Of a stretch of DNA of 64,000 nt, positions 27,315-36,450 are shown piece after piece. The notes under the pieces are model-generated. The model was not told the DNA's origin. It did not search any database and saw nothing but the letters and a program-made list of their open reading frames with translations. The DNA is from Prevotella herbatica. Its GTDB lineage: Bacteria; Bacteroidota; Bacteroidia; Bacteroidales; Bacteroidaceae. Where the stretch lies: assembly GCF_017347605.1 (NCBI RefSeq), contig NZ_AP024484.1, positions 2,246,501 through 2,310,500 of the forward strand, in the 5' to 3' direction. Made by a program: the position numbers and the translations under genes. Numbering within the stretch: the first letter of the stretch is position 1; the number at the start of each line of letters is the position of its first letter.

Positions 27315-27626
27315 ATGAGTATTACAATTGAACAAGCAGATTCTGTTATTAAGAGTTTAAATCAAAACAATCCGGAATGGTTTTCTGCCCACGAATTCAT
27401 TGGTAGATACATTAAAATGTATGAGTATAATTATATAGATATGCTGGTGGAATACAAGAATAAACATACTCTGGAGATTTTCAAAACTGTTCATAATCAA
27501 ATTGCTAACTTCCTAAGTGCTAACCAAAATAAATTAGGTATTAGTTTAAATGGTCAAGTAACAGATATGAATGTTCATCATTTAGAAACACCTTGTAGCA
27601 AATGGGATATGAAGCCAGCTGAATAA
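27315..27626 (+). CDS. Hypothetical protein
   Basis: A 103-residue soluble, mostly helical protein. I see no signal peptide, membrane segment or known motif. It lies 85 bases after the SDR gene and 170 before the cupin gene. The block FSAHEFIGRYIKMYEYNY looks conserved. Function unknown. Confidence 0.6.
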   Translation: MSITIEQADSVIKSLNQNNPEWFSAHEFIGRYIKMYEYNYIDMLVEYKNKHTLEIFKTVHNQIANFLSANQNKLGISLNGQVTDMNVHHLETPCSKWDMKPAE

Positions 27627-27796
27627 TTGGCATTTTATATTTATATAGATGACTGTTTTTTTAGAAAAGGTTATAGTTGCAATAATTAGGTAGTCATATC
27701 CTAATCTGGTTTTCTGTAATAAAGGATTGCAATATGTAATGCAGTACGTGTAAGATGATACTGATTCACGATAATATGAATAATGTTGATTAGATA

Positions 27797-28132
27797 ATGG
27801 GATTTACAATCAAAAACATAAATACGATAAATGATATTGCAACATCACACGGTGCTGGAATAAAGAAGGTATTGTGCTCAAATGATGAGGCTTCTAGTAA
27901 CATTACTCAAATTGCAATGTCTCGCTTGAAGGCGGGTGAACAGGTAGAAGTGCATGTGCATGAAACGATGGAGGAACACTTCATCATTGAAGAAGGCAGT
28001 CTTGAATTCATGATTGATGATAAGGTGATGACTGTTAACGCGGGTTCTTATGTTATGGTTCCTGCTGGAACAAAGCATGGGATAAAGGCGGTCACTGACT
28101 GTAAAATGATAACGGTGGGGTGCGCTATTTAG
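27797..28132 (+). CDS. Small cupin-domain protein
   Basis: A 111-residue single-domain cupin. EVHVHETMEEHFIIEEGSLEF is cupin motif 1 with the His/His/Glu metal ligands, and VPAGTKHGI is motif 2 with the last His. It is probably a metal-binding enzyme or sugar-binding protein. Nothing nearby fixes the substrate. It stands alone with gaps of about 170 and 190 bases. Confidence 0.82.
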   Translation: MGFTIKNINTINDIATSHGAGIKKVLCSNDEASSNITQIAMSRLKAGEQVEVHVHETMEEHFIIEEGSLEFMIDDKVMTVNAGSYVMVPAGTKHGIKAVTDCKMITVGCAI

Positions 28133-28244
28133 AAAAGGCAAAATATTACCTTTTAACTTGTTCTTGGCACCGAATGAAGAATATTTGCATTTGCGTTGTG
28201 TGGGTGATGTCTTGTAACCAGATCATAAATATTCTAATGAACTA

Positions 28245-28280
28245 TTGATTATGATAATTTTTTTGATTACATTTGTAATC
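28245..28280 (+). promoter_or_regulatory. Promoter with overlapping palindromic operator
   Basis: TTG at 28245-28247, a 20-base spacer and TACATTTG at 28268-28275 form a good Bacteroidota promoter. The perfect inverted repeat GATTAC-attt-GTAATC (28265-28280) overlaps the -7 box, so a bound repressor would block it. It precedes the ATPase/DUF4435 pair. Confidence 0.55.
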
Positions 28281-28322
28281 TGAAAATAAAATTATTTATT
28301 ACTATATAATGAGTCGTAAATT

Positions 28323-29246
28323 ATGAAGATAAAAGAACTTATGATAGAAGGACTTTTCGATGAATATGATTTTCATTGGAAATTAAATGCTAATACTACT
28401 CACGATGTGAATATATTGGCAGGACGGAATGGTTCTTTTAAATCTACAATATTAGATATCATATATACTTATATAAAAGAAACACAATCCATCAATAAAT
28501 TTAAGGATATTTCAAGCCTCAGTATTAGCTTTACTGAAAGCTATAAGTATACATATTTGAGAAAGAATGAAGAATTTAACATAACTAGTGGTGCTAGTGT
28601 TACTGGAGAAAATACAATTTCTATACCAGTGCATGACTATCTTGCAACAAAGGATCATATTAAAATAAAAAACGATGATTTCAGAGATCTTGTGCTTATT
28701 GATAAAATAGCAACATTTGACAGAATGGCGAATGGAAATTTGCTTGACCTGAAACTTGATAAACTTGTAAGTGGATATGGGCATTATCTTTATAATCTAT
28801 CTGTAGAAATAACAAAAACGATACAGAAAGAGAATAAAATTGATTTTAATAGACTGAACGAAATTAATAAAGCAAAGGATCTTTTTGTGAAAATAATAAA
28901 TGATTCTTTTGCGCATTCAGGAAAGAAAATCAATGAGAAATCTAATGAGTTGGAATTTATTACAAGTAAGGAAAAGAAGATTGGTGTAAAACAATTGTCT
29001 TCCGGAGAAAAGCAATATCTTATTATAATGCTTACCGTATTGTTAGAAGTCAATAAGGAATATATCTTATTAATGGATGAACCAGAGATTTCTTTAAATA
29101 TAGAGTGGCAAGAGACTCTTTTAGAAAACATAGAAAAACTTAATCCTAATTGTCAGATAATTATGACAACTCATTCTCCAGGTATATTACTTAATGGATG
29201 GGGACAGATGGTTACTGAAATGGATAAGATAACGATATGTAAATAA
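28323..29246 (+). CDS. PARIS AriA-like AAA/ABC-type ATPase
   Basis: A 307-residue ATPase with Walker A AGRNGSFKST at residues 33-42, the ABC signature LSSGEKQ, Walker B ILLMDEPEISL, and a switch His in TTHSPGIL, in the right order and complete. Between them lies a region of about 120 residues that is poorly conserved. Next to a DUF4435 gene this matches the AriA-AriB layout of PARIS anti-phage systems, in which the ATPase holds the nuclease until a phage trigger is sensed. It is shorter than the AriA proteins I remember, so the exact subtype is open. Confidence 0.72.
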   Translation: MKIKELMIEGLFDEYDFHWKLNANTTHDVNILAGRNGSFKSTILDIIYTYIKETQSINKFKDISSLSISFTESYKYTYLRKNEEFNITSGASVTGENTISIPVHDYLATKDHIKIKNDDFRDLVLIDKIATFDRMANGNLLDLKLDKLVSGYGHYLYNLSVEITKTIQKENKIDFNRLNEINKAKDLFVKIINDSFAHSGKKINEKSNELEFITSKEKKIGVKQLSSGEKQYLIIMLTVLLEVNKEYILLMDEPEISLNIEWQETLLENIEKLNPNCQIIMTTHSPGILLNGWGQMVTEMDKITICK

Positions 29247-29255
29247 TTGAATCTG

Positions 29256-30176
29256 ATGGATTTAAAAGAATATATAACTAAAGATTATATTTATAACACA
29301 AAATTCTTCAGAGAACAAAATACTCTAATACCAGTAAAAGTCCTTGTGGAAGGTGATGATGATATCGAATTTTGGAAAAAAGTACTTTCCAAATATAACA
29401 AATATAATTTTAGTATTGCAACTAATAAAGTAATAGATAGTAGAGGTACAACTACTGTACATAATGGGAAGGATGCTTTGATGAAATGGGCCTCTCTATT
29501 ATGTGAGAATTTTATAATATGTGTGGATGCTGATTATGATTTGGTGATAGATAATTATCATTCATATACGAATATACTACGTGATAATAAATATATTATA
29601 AATACGGCGTATTACTCTATCGAAAATGTTTTGTGCCATCCTGATAATCTTACAAAAATAGAAAAAGAATTGACCACTATTGATTCCTCTTTTAATTATC
29701 TGGATTTCTTAGAGCTGTTGTCTTCTTCTATATATGATTTGCTACTTTTATTTGTAGCGGCAAAAAACGAATCTATTAAAAGTCAAACAGACTCTGATTT
29801 TACCATCATGGATTTTAAGAGGGTCGTAAATTCTCTTAAATTCCGCAATAATACTTATAGTGAAGATTTTAAAGCGTTCTCTGATGAATATCATAATGAT
29901 AATGCATTAAAACTTCTTCTCGGTAAATATAAAAAAGCAATGAAGGCTGCTGATGTTGCTTTATGTAGTTATAATTGTAAAGATAAAAATGCCTACAAGC
30001 TGATACAGGGACATTTCTTATTTGATAGGATAGTATTCCCTGTATTATGTTTTATCTGTTCAACTATAAGAGGATGTAGAACGCAGATAAAGGATTTATA
30101 TTATAATTGTACTACTTTTGATGATACAATGATTCCTGATTCACTTGAGAGGAAACTAAATGATATTTATGTCTAA
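29256..30176 (+). CDS. DUF4435 TOPRIM-like protein (PARIS AriB-like)
   Basis: Taking the ATG at 29256, nine bases after the ATPase stop, gives 306 residues. VLVEGDDDIEFWKKVL near residue 30 and FIICVDADYD near residue 85 are the acidic Glu and Asp-x-Asp positions of the DUF4435/TOPRIM fold, and YYSIENVLCHP is the usual third block. In PARIS the AriB effector cleaves host tRNA once released by AriA. A TTG start at 29247 is possible. The operon ends near the hairpin at 30486. Confidence 0.75.
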   Translation: MDLKEYITKDYIYNTKFFREQNTLIPVKVLVEGDDDIEFWKKVLSKYNKYNFSIATNKVIDSRGTTTVHNGKDALMKWASLLCENFIICVDADYDLVIDNYHSYTNILRDNKYIINTAYYSIENVLCHPDNLTKIEKELTTIDSSFNYLDFLELLSSSIYDLLLLFVAAKNESIKSQTDSDFTIMDFKRVVNSLKFRNNTYSEDFKAFSDEYHNDNALKLLLGKYKKAMKAADVALCSYNCKDKNAYKLIQGHFLFDRIVFPVLCFICSTIRGCRTQIKDLYYNCTTFDDTMIPDSLERKLNDIYV

Positions 30177-30660
30177 TTATTAGGGAAGGGGCATTGCTAA
30201 AGGATTTACGCTTTTATGTGTTACACCTTCTTCACGATGATTATGTTGTAGAGAGGGTGGCTTTTGTAATAGCTTGTTGATTGATTTGATGTAATGGTAT
30301 CTTTGTTTAGTCCACAACTCATATAGATAGTAGTTTATTACAGTTAAGATAATATTATGCTTGAACAAAATTCTTAATCTTAGCTTAAAGAGTTAGAAAT
30401 TTATTGAATTAGTGTGATGAATATTTAGAGAATAATAGCATTGTAAATACTGATATTATGGCTTTCGCCATAGTATTACATGAAGAAGGAAAATGGATAT
30501 GAAGAGGAAACTCTTTATATCCATTTTCCTTTTATTTTTTTATGTCCTTGAAACAAAATCCTTTGTTTTTAATTTATAAGTGAGAAAAGAATATAATCAT
30601 AGTCCTTTTGATCGCTAAATGTTAATATTTATAAATAAGTGTATACGAAAAGTACAATGT
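30177..30660. other. Non-coding region after the ATPase/DUF4435 pair
   Basis: I see no credible gene in these 484 bases. A short hairpin, TATGGC with GCCATA (30459-30474), and the large hairpin at 30486-30531 are the only structures. Confidence 0.5.
30486..30540 (+). terminator. Strong rho-independent terminator-like hairpin
   Basis: AAGGAAAATGGATAT pairs with ATATCCATTTTCCTT around an inner GAAGAG/CTCTTT stem with a GAAA loop, and is followed by a T-rich tract. The stem is about 20 bp. It lies 310 bases after the DUF4435 stop, farther than usual, so it may end a long 3' UTR or an unseen transcript. Confidence 0.6.
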
Positions 30661-30790
30661 TTTAAATTTGACATTATATTTGTACCATTCTTAGTAATGC
30701 TAATTGGAAATATAAAATAATCGTAAGTGATTGATATATAAGAAGAAAGTTCTAATTGTTGTTGAATCTAAATCATGTAAATAGACAAGG
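30658..30790 (+). promoter_or_regulatory. Repeated promoter/palindrome/leader element, copy 1
   Basis: TGTTTTAAA at 30658, TATATTTG at 30675-30682, then seven bases and CTTAGTAATGCTAA (30690-30703). The next ~80 bases resemble the leaders at 36860 and 38028, including AATCTAAATC near 30767. Geometry is identical to the other two copies. No intact gene follows on this strand before the decayed SDR copy at 31071. Confidence 0.6.
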
Positions 30791-30860
30791 TCTTCACTAA
30801 TATAAAATTTATTATCAATTTGATAAAAACGTGTAGTTCCTGATAATAACATATTATAAG

Positions 30861-31070
30861 TGTTTATTGAAAATAATTTAGAACAATAATAAAAAGGATG
30901 AATTGAGTTAATAGTGTAAGTGGCTTCATACATTGGTAAATTCAACTTTTAAAAATATAACGAGTATAAAGTTGATGTTTATACTTTGCAGTGATAGTGA
31001 TAATTAGAATTGGAGTTGTTAGAATACTCATCATGATTGTTGTATTCTATTTTATTTAAAGCCATTGTAT
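30861..31070 (+). repeat. Upstream repeat, copy 1 of a ~770-bp tandem duplication
   Basis: This segment is nearly identical to 31630-31840. Both run from GAACAATAAT through TTTATACTTTGCAGTG to the ATG of an SDR gene, offset by 769-770 bases. It carries the promoter-like TATACTTTG for the downstream copy. Confidence 0.8.
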
Positions 31071-31595
31071 ATGAAAGTATTAATAGCCGTTAGTAATGGG
31101 TTTATAGGAAAAACTTTGATTCCTTTTCTTGTAAAGAAGGGAAACGAAGTAAATGTTCTGACCAGAAGGGCAATGACAGATGTGAAAAGCATACGTTATT
31201 ACTTATGGGATGTAGACCAAGAATTTATGGATTCTAAGGCTTTTAATGGCGTGAATACACTTGCCAATATGTCAGGAACTAGTATTGATGAAAAACGATG
31301 GACTGTAGACCGAAATAAAAGAATCCTTAATAGTAGAGTAAAACTATTGAATTTCCTTTTGAAATCAATCAAAAAATCCCCAAACAAAATAAAGGTGTTG
31401 ATATATTCATCTGCTTTGAAATCTTATAAAGCAGTAACTACTGATAGAGTTTTAAAGCATAACGAGGTTGGCCGCGTATTAAACATTATTTCAAACGAAC
31501 ATTTTATCATGAACGAGTTGTTTGATAAGATGTTACATGCTTTTAATAGAAGAAGATTATACCCAAACGTTTCTGAATGGGTAGTCGAAATATGA
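31071..31595 (+). pseudogene. Decayed TIGR01777-family SDR copy
   Basis: From the ATG at 31071 there are 174 codons. Residues 1-132 align with the start of the gene at 31841, then about 94 residues are missing (including the LWEDAALKFRD block) and the frame resumes at a VLNIISNEHFIMNEL stretch. The protein also ends 22 residues early. The NAD loop GGTGFIG has become VSNGFIG, so cofactor binding should be lost. Many replacements are non-conservative, which suggests loss of selection. The following bases still resemble the end of the intact copy. Confidence 0.8.
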
Positions 31596-31629
31596 TTCTG
31601 CGAATGTTCGTAGAAAGATGATGCTATGA

Positions 31630-31840
31630 GTGTTTATAGACAAAGATAAGAACAATAATAAAAAGAATGAATTGAGTTAATAGTGTAAGTGGCTTCATAC
31701 ATTGGTAAATTCAACTTTTGAAAATATAAGGAGTATAAAGTTGATGTTTATACTTTGCAGTGATAGTGATAATTAGAATTGGAGTTATTAGAATACTCAT
31801 TATAATCGTTGTATTCTATTTTATTTTAAAGCCATTGTAT
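31630..31840 (+). repeat. Upstream repeat, copy 2 of the tandem duplication
   Basis: Near-identical to 30861-31070 with scattered single-base differences. It precedes the intact SDR copy and carries the same TATACTTTG promoter-like box. Its frame is open upstream of the ATG (27 hydrophobic codons), which I regard as chance since the first copy lacks it. Confidence 0.8.
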
Positions 31841-32710
31841 ATGAAAGTATTAATTGCTGGTGGTACTGGGTTTATAGGAAGAACTTTGTTTCCTTTTCTT
31901 GTAAAGAAAGGAAACGAGGTAAATGTTCTGACCAGAAGAACTATGCCCGATAAGGAAAACATTCATTATTATCAATGGGATGTAGACCAAGGATTCATTG
32001 ATTCGAGGGCTTTTGATGGTGTAGATGCTCTCATCAATATGACCGGAGCTAATATTGGCGAAAAGCAATGGACTGTAGACCGCAAGAATGAAATCCTGAA
32101 TAGTAGGGTGAAGCCGTTGGACTTTCTTTTGAAAGCCATTATTGAATCAGGTAATAGAATAGATGTGTTGATTTCTTCATCTGCTGTAGGATATTATGGA
32201 GCAGTAACCACTAATCATATTTTTACTGAAGAAGACAAGAACGGTACTGATTTTCCAGCCTATGTTTGTCGGTTGTGGGAAGATGCGGCTTTGAAGTTCA
32301 GAGACGTAGCAGACCGAGTTGTCATTTTGCGTAAAGGTTTAGTTATTGGACCAGATGGAGAGATATACCAAAAACTAAAACCAATAGCTAAATTAGGGCT
32401 TAATGTTGCATTAGGCAATGGTCAACAATATTTCCCATTGGTATGTATCAATGATTTGATGAATGTTTATAATCATATTTTGACACATAACGAAATTGAC
32501 GGTGTCTTCAACATTGTTTCAAATGAACATCTTACCATGAACGAATTCTCGGATAAGATGTTGCAATCTTTTGGTAGAAGAAGATTATTCCCAAATATTC
32601 CTGCGTGGGTATTAAAAATATTATTCCACGAACGAGCGCAAATGCTACTACAGGGATCTAAAGTTAGCAATGGGAAAATAATAAGTACAGACTTTGACTT
32701 TTGGTATTAA
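31841..32710 (+). CDS. TIGR01777-family SDR protein, second intact copy
   Basis: A 289-residue protein starting MKVLIAGGTGFIGRTLFPFL. It is closely related to the 26360-27229 product: both have INMTGANIGEK, a long identical SSSAVGYYGAVTTNHIFTEE stretch and RLWEDAALKF. All motifs are intact, so this copy should be functional. It arose by duplication, most recently together with the decayed copy upstream. The exstent of similarity across the three suggests the family is expanding locally. Confidence 0.85.
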   Translation: MKVLIAGGTGFIGRTLFPFLVKKGNEVNVLTRRTMPDKENIHYYQWDVDQGFIDSRAFDGVDALINMTGANIGEKQWTVDRKNEILNSRVKPLDFLLKAIIESGNRIDVLISSSAVGYYGAVTTNHIFTEEDKNGTDFPAYVCRLWEDAALKFRDVADRVVILRKGLVIGPDGEIYQKLKPIAKLGLNVALGNGQQYFPLVCINDLMNVYNHILTHNEIDGVFNIVSNEHLTMNEFSDKMLQSFGRRRLFPNIPAWVLKILFHERAQMLLQGSKVSNGKIISTDFDFWY

Positions 32711-32765
32711 TATATCTATGTCTGTCATGAGTCTGGCTATTTTAATAATAAAGGAGGAAAATATT

Positions 32766-33143
32766 ATGAAATTTTTGATTGGATTACGCAATAATGTTTA
32801 TGCTGATTATATTGGCTATAACTTGAGATTGTTGGGACATGATGTCATGGTCGTTGAGGGGGGAAGCGACATTCTAGATATGCTATTTAGACAGAATTGG
32901 GATGTTGTTATTGTCGGCATTCTCGTGAATTATTATAATGGTTTGGAGATTTTAGATAAATATCAAAAATATTGCCATGAAAGATTGAAAGTAGAAGATG
33001 ACTTTGTAAGAGCAAAGATTTTTATAGCTAGTAGTTTTTTTGATAAAATAAGTATGCAGCAGGCTATGTCTTTAGGCGCAGCCGATTATTTTGTTATGCC
33101 TCAGGATACAGATGAACTTTTAAATAACATACTAAAAAAATAA
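32766..33143 (+). CDS. Degenerate receiver-domain (pseudo-receiver) protein
   Basis: A 125-residue protein with a CheY-like fold pattern, preceded by a strong AAAGGAGG ribosome binding site, unusual for this genome. The N-terminal acidic pair is absent (MKFLIGLRNN), the phospho-acceptor Asp position in VVIVGILVNYYNGLEIL is Gly51, and the conserved Lys before Pro is Met111 (DYFVMPQD). It therefore cannot be phosphorylated in the usual way. It heads a four-gene cluster with an outer membrane barrel, a membrane protein and a processive glycosyltransferase, so it may act as a protein-protein switch for export. Confidence 0.72.
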   Translation: MKFLIGLRNNVYADYIGYNLRLLGHDVMVVEGGSDILDMLFRQNWDVVIVGILVNYYNGLEILDKYQKYCHERLKVEDDFVRAKIFIASSFFDKISMQQAMSLGAADYFVMPQDTDELLNNILKK

Positions 33144-33148
33144 ATATT

Positions 33149-33958
33149 ATGAAATATCTTCTTTTTGTATTTTTATTAGCGAATTGCAACATCGCGTTTT
33201 GCCAGGAAAAATCGATAGAACTGCAATCAGTAGGTGTCACAAATATGATGGAATTTTATAATAAGCCATCTAGAGTGAACTGGAATATAACTTCAATTGA
33301 AGGAACCATAAAAACGAATATCGATAGCACACATAATATTACATTTGTGCCAAAACTAAATTTGGCGCAGAAAGTTCCTATTGGTGATGGCTATTTTAAG
33401 ACGGTTTATGCTCAAGAGCAATTAGAAACTTATCTGATTATATCTAAAAAGCTATCTCTATATGCTTTATATGCATATTCTTCATCAACTTTGTTTTCTA
33501 AACATTTGGCTATAGTAGAAGGTACATTTTTATTAACAAACGGATGGAACCTGACTGGAGGTAGTAAGATGTATTATTGGACAAAACCAATTTTTAGTTA
33601 TACTGTTGGTCTCGAAAAATACATTGGAAATTACTTGATTACCGTGAAGCCTTATCTGGCTTATATGCATTCTAATTGCTATGGATCAATAAACGTAGGC
33701 GTCAGAAGGTATTTCAAAGATCCAAAGAATTATATTCATGCTTGCTTTTTTGATGGACATTCTGCAGAAATAGTCCCCCATTTAGACAGCGAGTATTTAT
33801 TAGGTAACAACACATGGGGCTGTTATATGCTATGGCAACAAAAACTGACTTCTTCTTTTTTGCTTAAGACTGTTGCATCTTTCAGAAATGAGCAATATAC
33901 AAACGGAATGAACCGTAACATACCTGGATTTACTCTTGGAATCAATTATATATTTTAA
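33149..33958 (+). CDS. YaiO-like outer membrane beta-barrel protein
   Basis: A 269-residue protein with a signal peptide (MKYLLFVFLLANCNIAFC, cleavage near residue 18) followed by alternating beta strands and a terminal GFTLGINYIF that ends in Phe, as outer membrane barrels do. The pattern matches the YaiO family. It could be the outer membrane export pore or assembly factor for the polysaccharide made by the synthase two genes downstream. Spacing to neighbours is five and four bases. Confidence 0.75.
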   Translation: MKYLLFVFLLANCNIAFCQEKSIELQSVGVTNMMEFYNKPSRVNWNITSIEGTIKTNIDSTHNITFVPKLNLAQKVPIGDGYFKTVYAQEQLETYLIISKKLSLYALYAYSSSTLFSKHLAIVEGTFLLTNGWNLTGGSKMYYWTKPIFSYTVGLEKYIGNYLITVKPYLAYMHSNCYGSINVGVRRYFKDPKNYIHACFFDGHSAEIVPHLDSEYLLGNNTWGCYMLWQQKLTSSFLLKTVASFRNEQYTNGMNRNIPGFTLGINYIF

Positions 33959-33962
33959 TTAT

Positions 33963-35042
33963 ATGATAACGCATTTTTTTATGTCATTTGATGCAGTATT
34001 ACTGCATTTGATTCGCATTGCAGTTATACTTTTCATTTTATCTGCAATAGCTGTTTCTGCTACAACTTTATTTTTAAGTTGGAGAAGGCATCTAAGTGAG
34101 TATCGAAGAAAAGTGCTTCGTCTGAAATATGAAGATGTCATTTTTGGCTTATTGCATCATAGAGATATGACCGAGATTGGTAATATCAAGAAAAAGCTAG
34201 GCAATATAGAAAAATGGACATTTATCGGCATATTAAATGATCTGAGCAGATATTTCATGTACAAGGATCAAGAAAAAATCAGGCAGATAGCTGCTGTATA
34301 TGATTTGGAATCGTACATGTTAAAGAATATAAGGTGGAGACATTTTGTGTATAGTACCAGAGCTTTGAAAGTATTGGTAAACATTGGATGCACTCAGAAG
34401 TCGTATCCGATATTACTGAAGCTTAGTGAAAGTAAAAATGCTGTCACCAGATTATATGCAACTCAAAATCTGATTCTTTATGGAACCTTTGATATTGAAA
34501 AAGATTTCGTAAACTACAAATTTTACCTTTCTCTTTGGGAACAGATGAGTTACTTTTATCTATTCAAATATAAGCTGAAGGAGGTGCCGAATTTTTCAAT
34601 ATTCTTATATTCATCAAATACTTCAATAATACTATTTGGATTAAGAATGATGAGATTGTTTCGTCTGCCTCTGGATATTAGTAGTGAATTTCAAGAAGAA
34701 TTGATGAATAAAAACGCTCAAATTCAGATGGAGTTATGTAGATTGTTAGCTGTTAATAATAAAAGTATAACTGACAAAAAAGCATTATTTACGAAAATTG
34801 GTTTATATAGCATTGAGGATATGTTATCCAATTACTCTAGACTTGACTATATTACAACTGATACAATGCTTGATATTTATTATCATACCGATAATTTAAG
34901 TATTAAGAAACATATTCTGATTTGTATTTACGATTACGTCGTTGGAGGTAAAAGTGATATAAAATACTTCGCATCCCAATATGAAACTGGGGATTTAAAT
35001 GAAATGTGTAGAAATTTAATTCAAGAGAAAAATGGAAAGTAA
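33963..35042 (+). CDS. Membrane-anchored HEAT-like repeat protein
   Basis: From the ATG at 33963 the protein has 359 residues. A single membrane helix lies near residues 12-37 (LIRIAVILFILSAIAVSATT). The rest is helical with repeat-like pairs such as TRALKVLVNIGC and TRLYATQNLILYG that suggest HEAT or ARM repeats. In this gene order it may link the inner membrane synthase with the barrel. It overlaps the synthase gene by 11 bases. Confidence 0.68.
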   Translation: MITHFFMSFDAVLLHLIRIAVILFILSAIAVSATTLFLSWRRHLSEYRRKVLRLKYEDVIFGLLHHRDMTEIGNIKKKLGNIEKWTFIGILNDLSRYFMYKDQEKIRQIAAVYDLESYMLKNIRWRHFVYSTRALKVLVNIGCTQKSYPILLKLSESKNAVTRLYATQNLILYGTFDIEKDFVNYKFYLSLWEQMSYFYLFKYKLKEVPNFSIFLYSSNTSIILFGLRMMRLFRLPLDISSEFQEELMNKNAQIQMELCRLLAVNNKSITDKKALFTKIGLYSIEDMLSNYSRLDYITTDTMLDIYYHTDNLSIKKHILICIYDYVVGGKSDIKYFASQYETGDLNEMCRNLIQEKNGK

Positions 35043-36450
35043 TTTTTATATAGGATTTTGGCAAATTATAAATATGCTGTTTCTTACATATTCAATGGCC
35101 ATCGTGATAATTTATACAGGAATGTCTTTGGTTTCAATTTTTCATCTGTTTCATTATAAAACAAGAAATGTTGATATTAATTATGACTTCCTGCTTGCGG
35201 CGGCGGATGCTGCACCGAGTGTAAGCGTAATTGCATCTGCATATAATGAGTCAGCAACGATTATCCCTTGTGTGAGAGCGTTGCTTAATTTAAGATACTC
35301 TAATTATGATGTGATTGTGGTTAATGATGGAAGTACAGATGACACTCTTGAAAAATTGAAAAAAGAGTTTCAACTAGAAAAACAAAGTTATATTATAAAT
35401 TATAAAATCAAAACAAAAAAAGTTCGTGGAATTTATCGTTCTGAAAATAGTATTTTCAGAAATCTGATTGTTGTGGATAAAGAAAATGGAGGTAAAGCTG
35501 ATGCCATGAATTGTGGAATAAATATTTCATATAAGTTTTATGTTGTTTGTGTTGATGTAGATTCCATCTTAGAGCGTGATTCTTTGTTGAAATTAGTAAA
35601 AGCCATTATTGAAAAAAAGGATGGGAATGTAATTGGAGTTGGAGCATCAGTACATGTAGCTAATGGTTGCAAGTTTGAAAACGGAAGTATTAGGGAGCAA
35701 CTTGTTCCTAAGAGATATTTTGCAGGTATGCAAGTTGTTGAATATTTGCGTGCTTTCTTAATAGGTAGAATTTCTTTGGGACAAACAAGAAGCCTCTTAC
35801 TTATATCAGGAGCATTGGGAATTTTTAAGAAAGAGGCAATGTTAAAAATAGGTGGATATCTGACGTCTACAATCGGGGAAGATATGGAGCTAGTCACGCA
35901 TATACAGGAATACCATTATGATAAAAAAATACCTCATTTGGTATTGTATATTCCTGATCCTTTGCTTTGGACGGAAGTTCCTGAGACTCTTCTGTCTCTG
36001 GGACGTCAACGGACACGTTGGACACGTGGATTGATTGATACGTTGAAGTTACACAAAAGAATGTTTTTAAATCCAAAATACAGGTCAACAGGTTTATTAG
36101 GCTACACTTATTTCTTTTTCTTTGAATGGATGGCTGCTATTGTAGAAATGATAGGTTATATTTATTTCATAATAGCTCTCTGTTTAGGATTGACTATATG
36201 GAAAACATTCTTCTTGTTGTTTGTTTTTATGTATTTATTTGGCACTACATTTTCATTTCTTGGTGTTTTTATTAATGAAACTAGTTTTCATGTATATAAT
36301 AAAACTAAAGATGTAATGAGATTGATTTTTTATTCATTGTTTGAAGCATTCATCTATCATCCATGTATTGTATTTTGGTCGTTGAAAGGTAATTATATGT
36401 ATCTAAGAGGTAATAAATCATGGGGGACAATGAAGAGAAAAGGATTTTAA
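35032..36450 (+). CDS. Processive family 2 glycosyltransferase (PgaC/BcsA-like synthase)
   Basis: A 472-residue inner membrane synthase: one N-terminal helix, a GT-A domain with IVVNDGSTDDTLEKL, CVDVDSILERDSLL and the processive signature LGRQRTRWTRG (Q-x-x-R-W), then three to four C-terminal membrane helices. This is the architecture of poly-N-acetylglucosamine and cellulose synthases, but without a PilZ domain. It should make and translocate a linear beta-glycan for export through the cluster's barrel. The product is not predictable. Confidence 0.85.
   Translation: MESNFYIGFWQIINMLFLTYSMAIVIIYTGMSLVSIFHLFHYKTRNVDINYDFLLAAADAAPSVSVIASAYNESATIIPCVRALLNLRYSNYDVIVVNDGSTDDTLEKLKKEFQLEKQSYIINYKIKTKKVRGIYRSENSIFRNLIVVDKENGGKADAMNCGINISYKFYVVCVDVDSILERDSLLKLVKAIIEKKDGNVIGVGASVHVANGCKFENGSIREQLVPKRYFAGMQVVEYLRAFLIGRISLGQTRSLLLISGALGIFKKEAMLKIGGYLTSTIGEDMELVTHIQEYHYDKKIPHLVLYIPDPLLWTEVPETLLSLGRQRTRWTRGLIDTLKLHKRMFLNPKYRSTGLLGYTYFFFFEWMAAIVEMIGYIYFIIALCLGLTIWKTFFLLFVFMYLFGTTFSFLGVFINETSFHVYNKTKDVMRLIFYSLFEAFIYHPCIVFWSLKGNYMYLRGNKSWGTMKRKGF

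Noticed and set aside
30700..30945. 81-codon minus-strand frame
   Set aside because: It covers the repeated leader element on the other strand and shows no recognisable motif; probably chance.
31760..31840. N-terminal extension (27 codons) of the second intact SDR gene
   Set aside because: The corresponding upstream repeat of the first copy does not keep this frame, and the family starts at the MKVLIAGG methionine.
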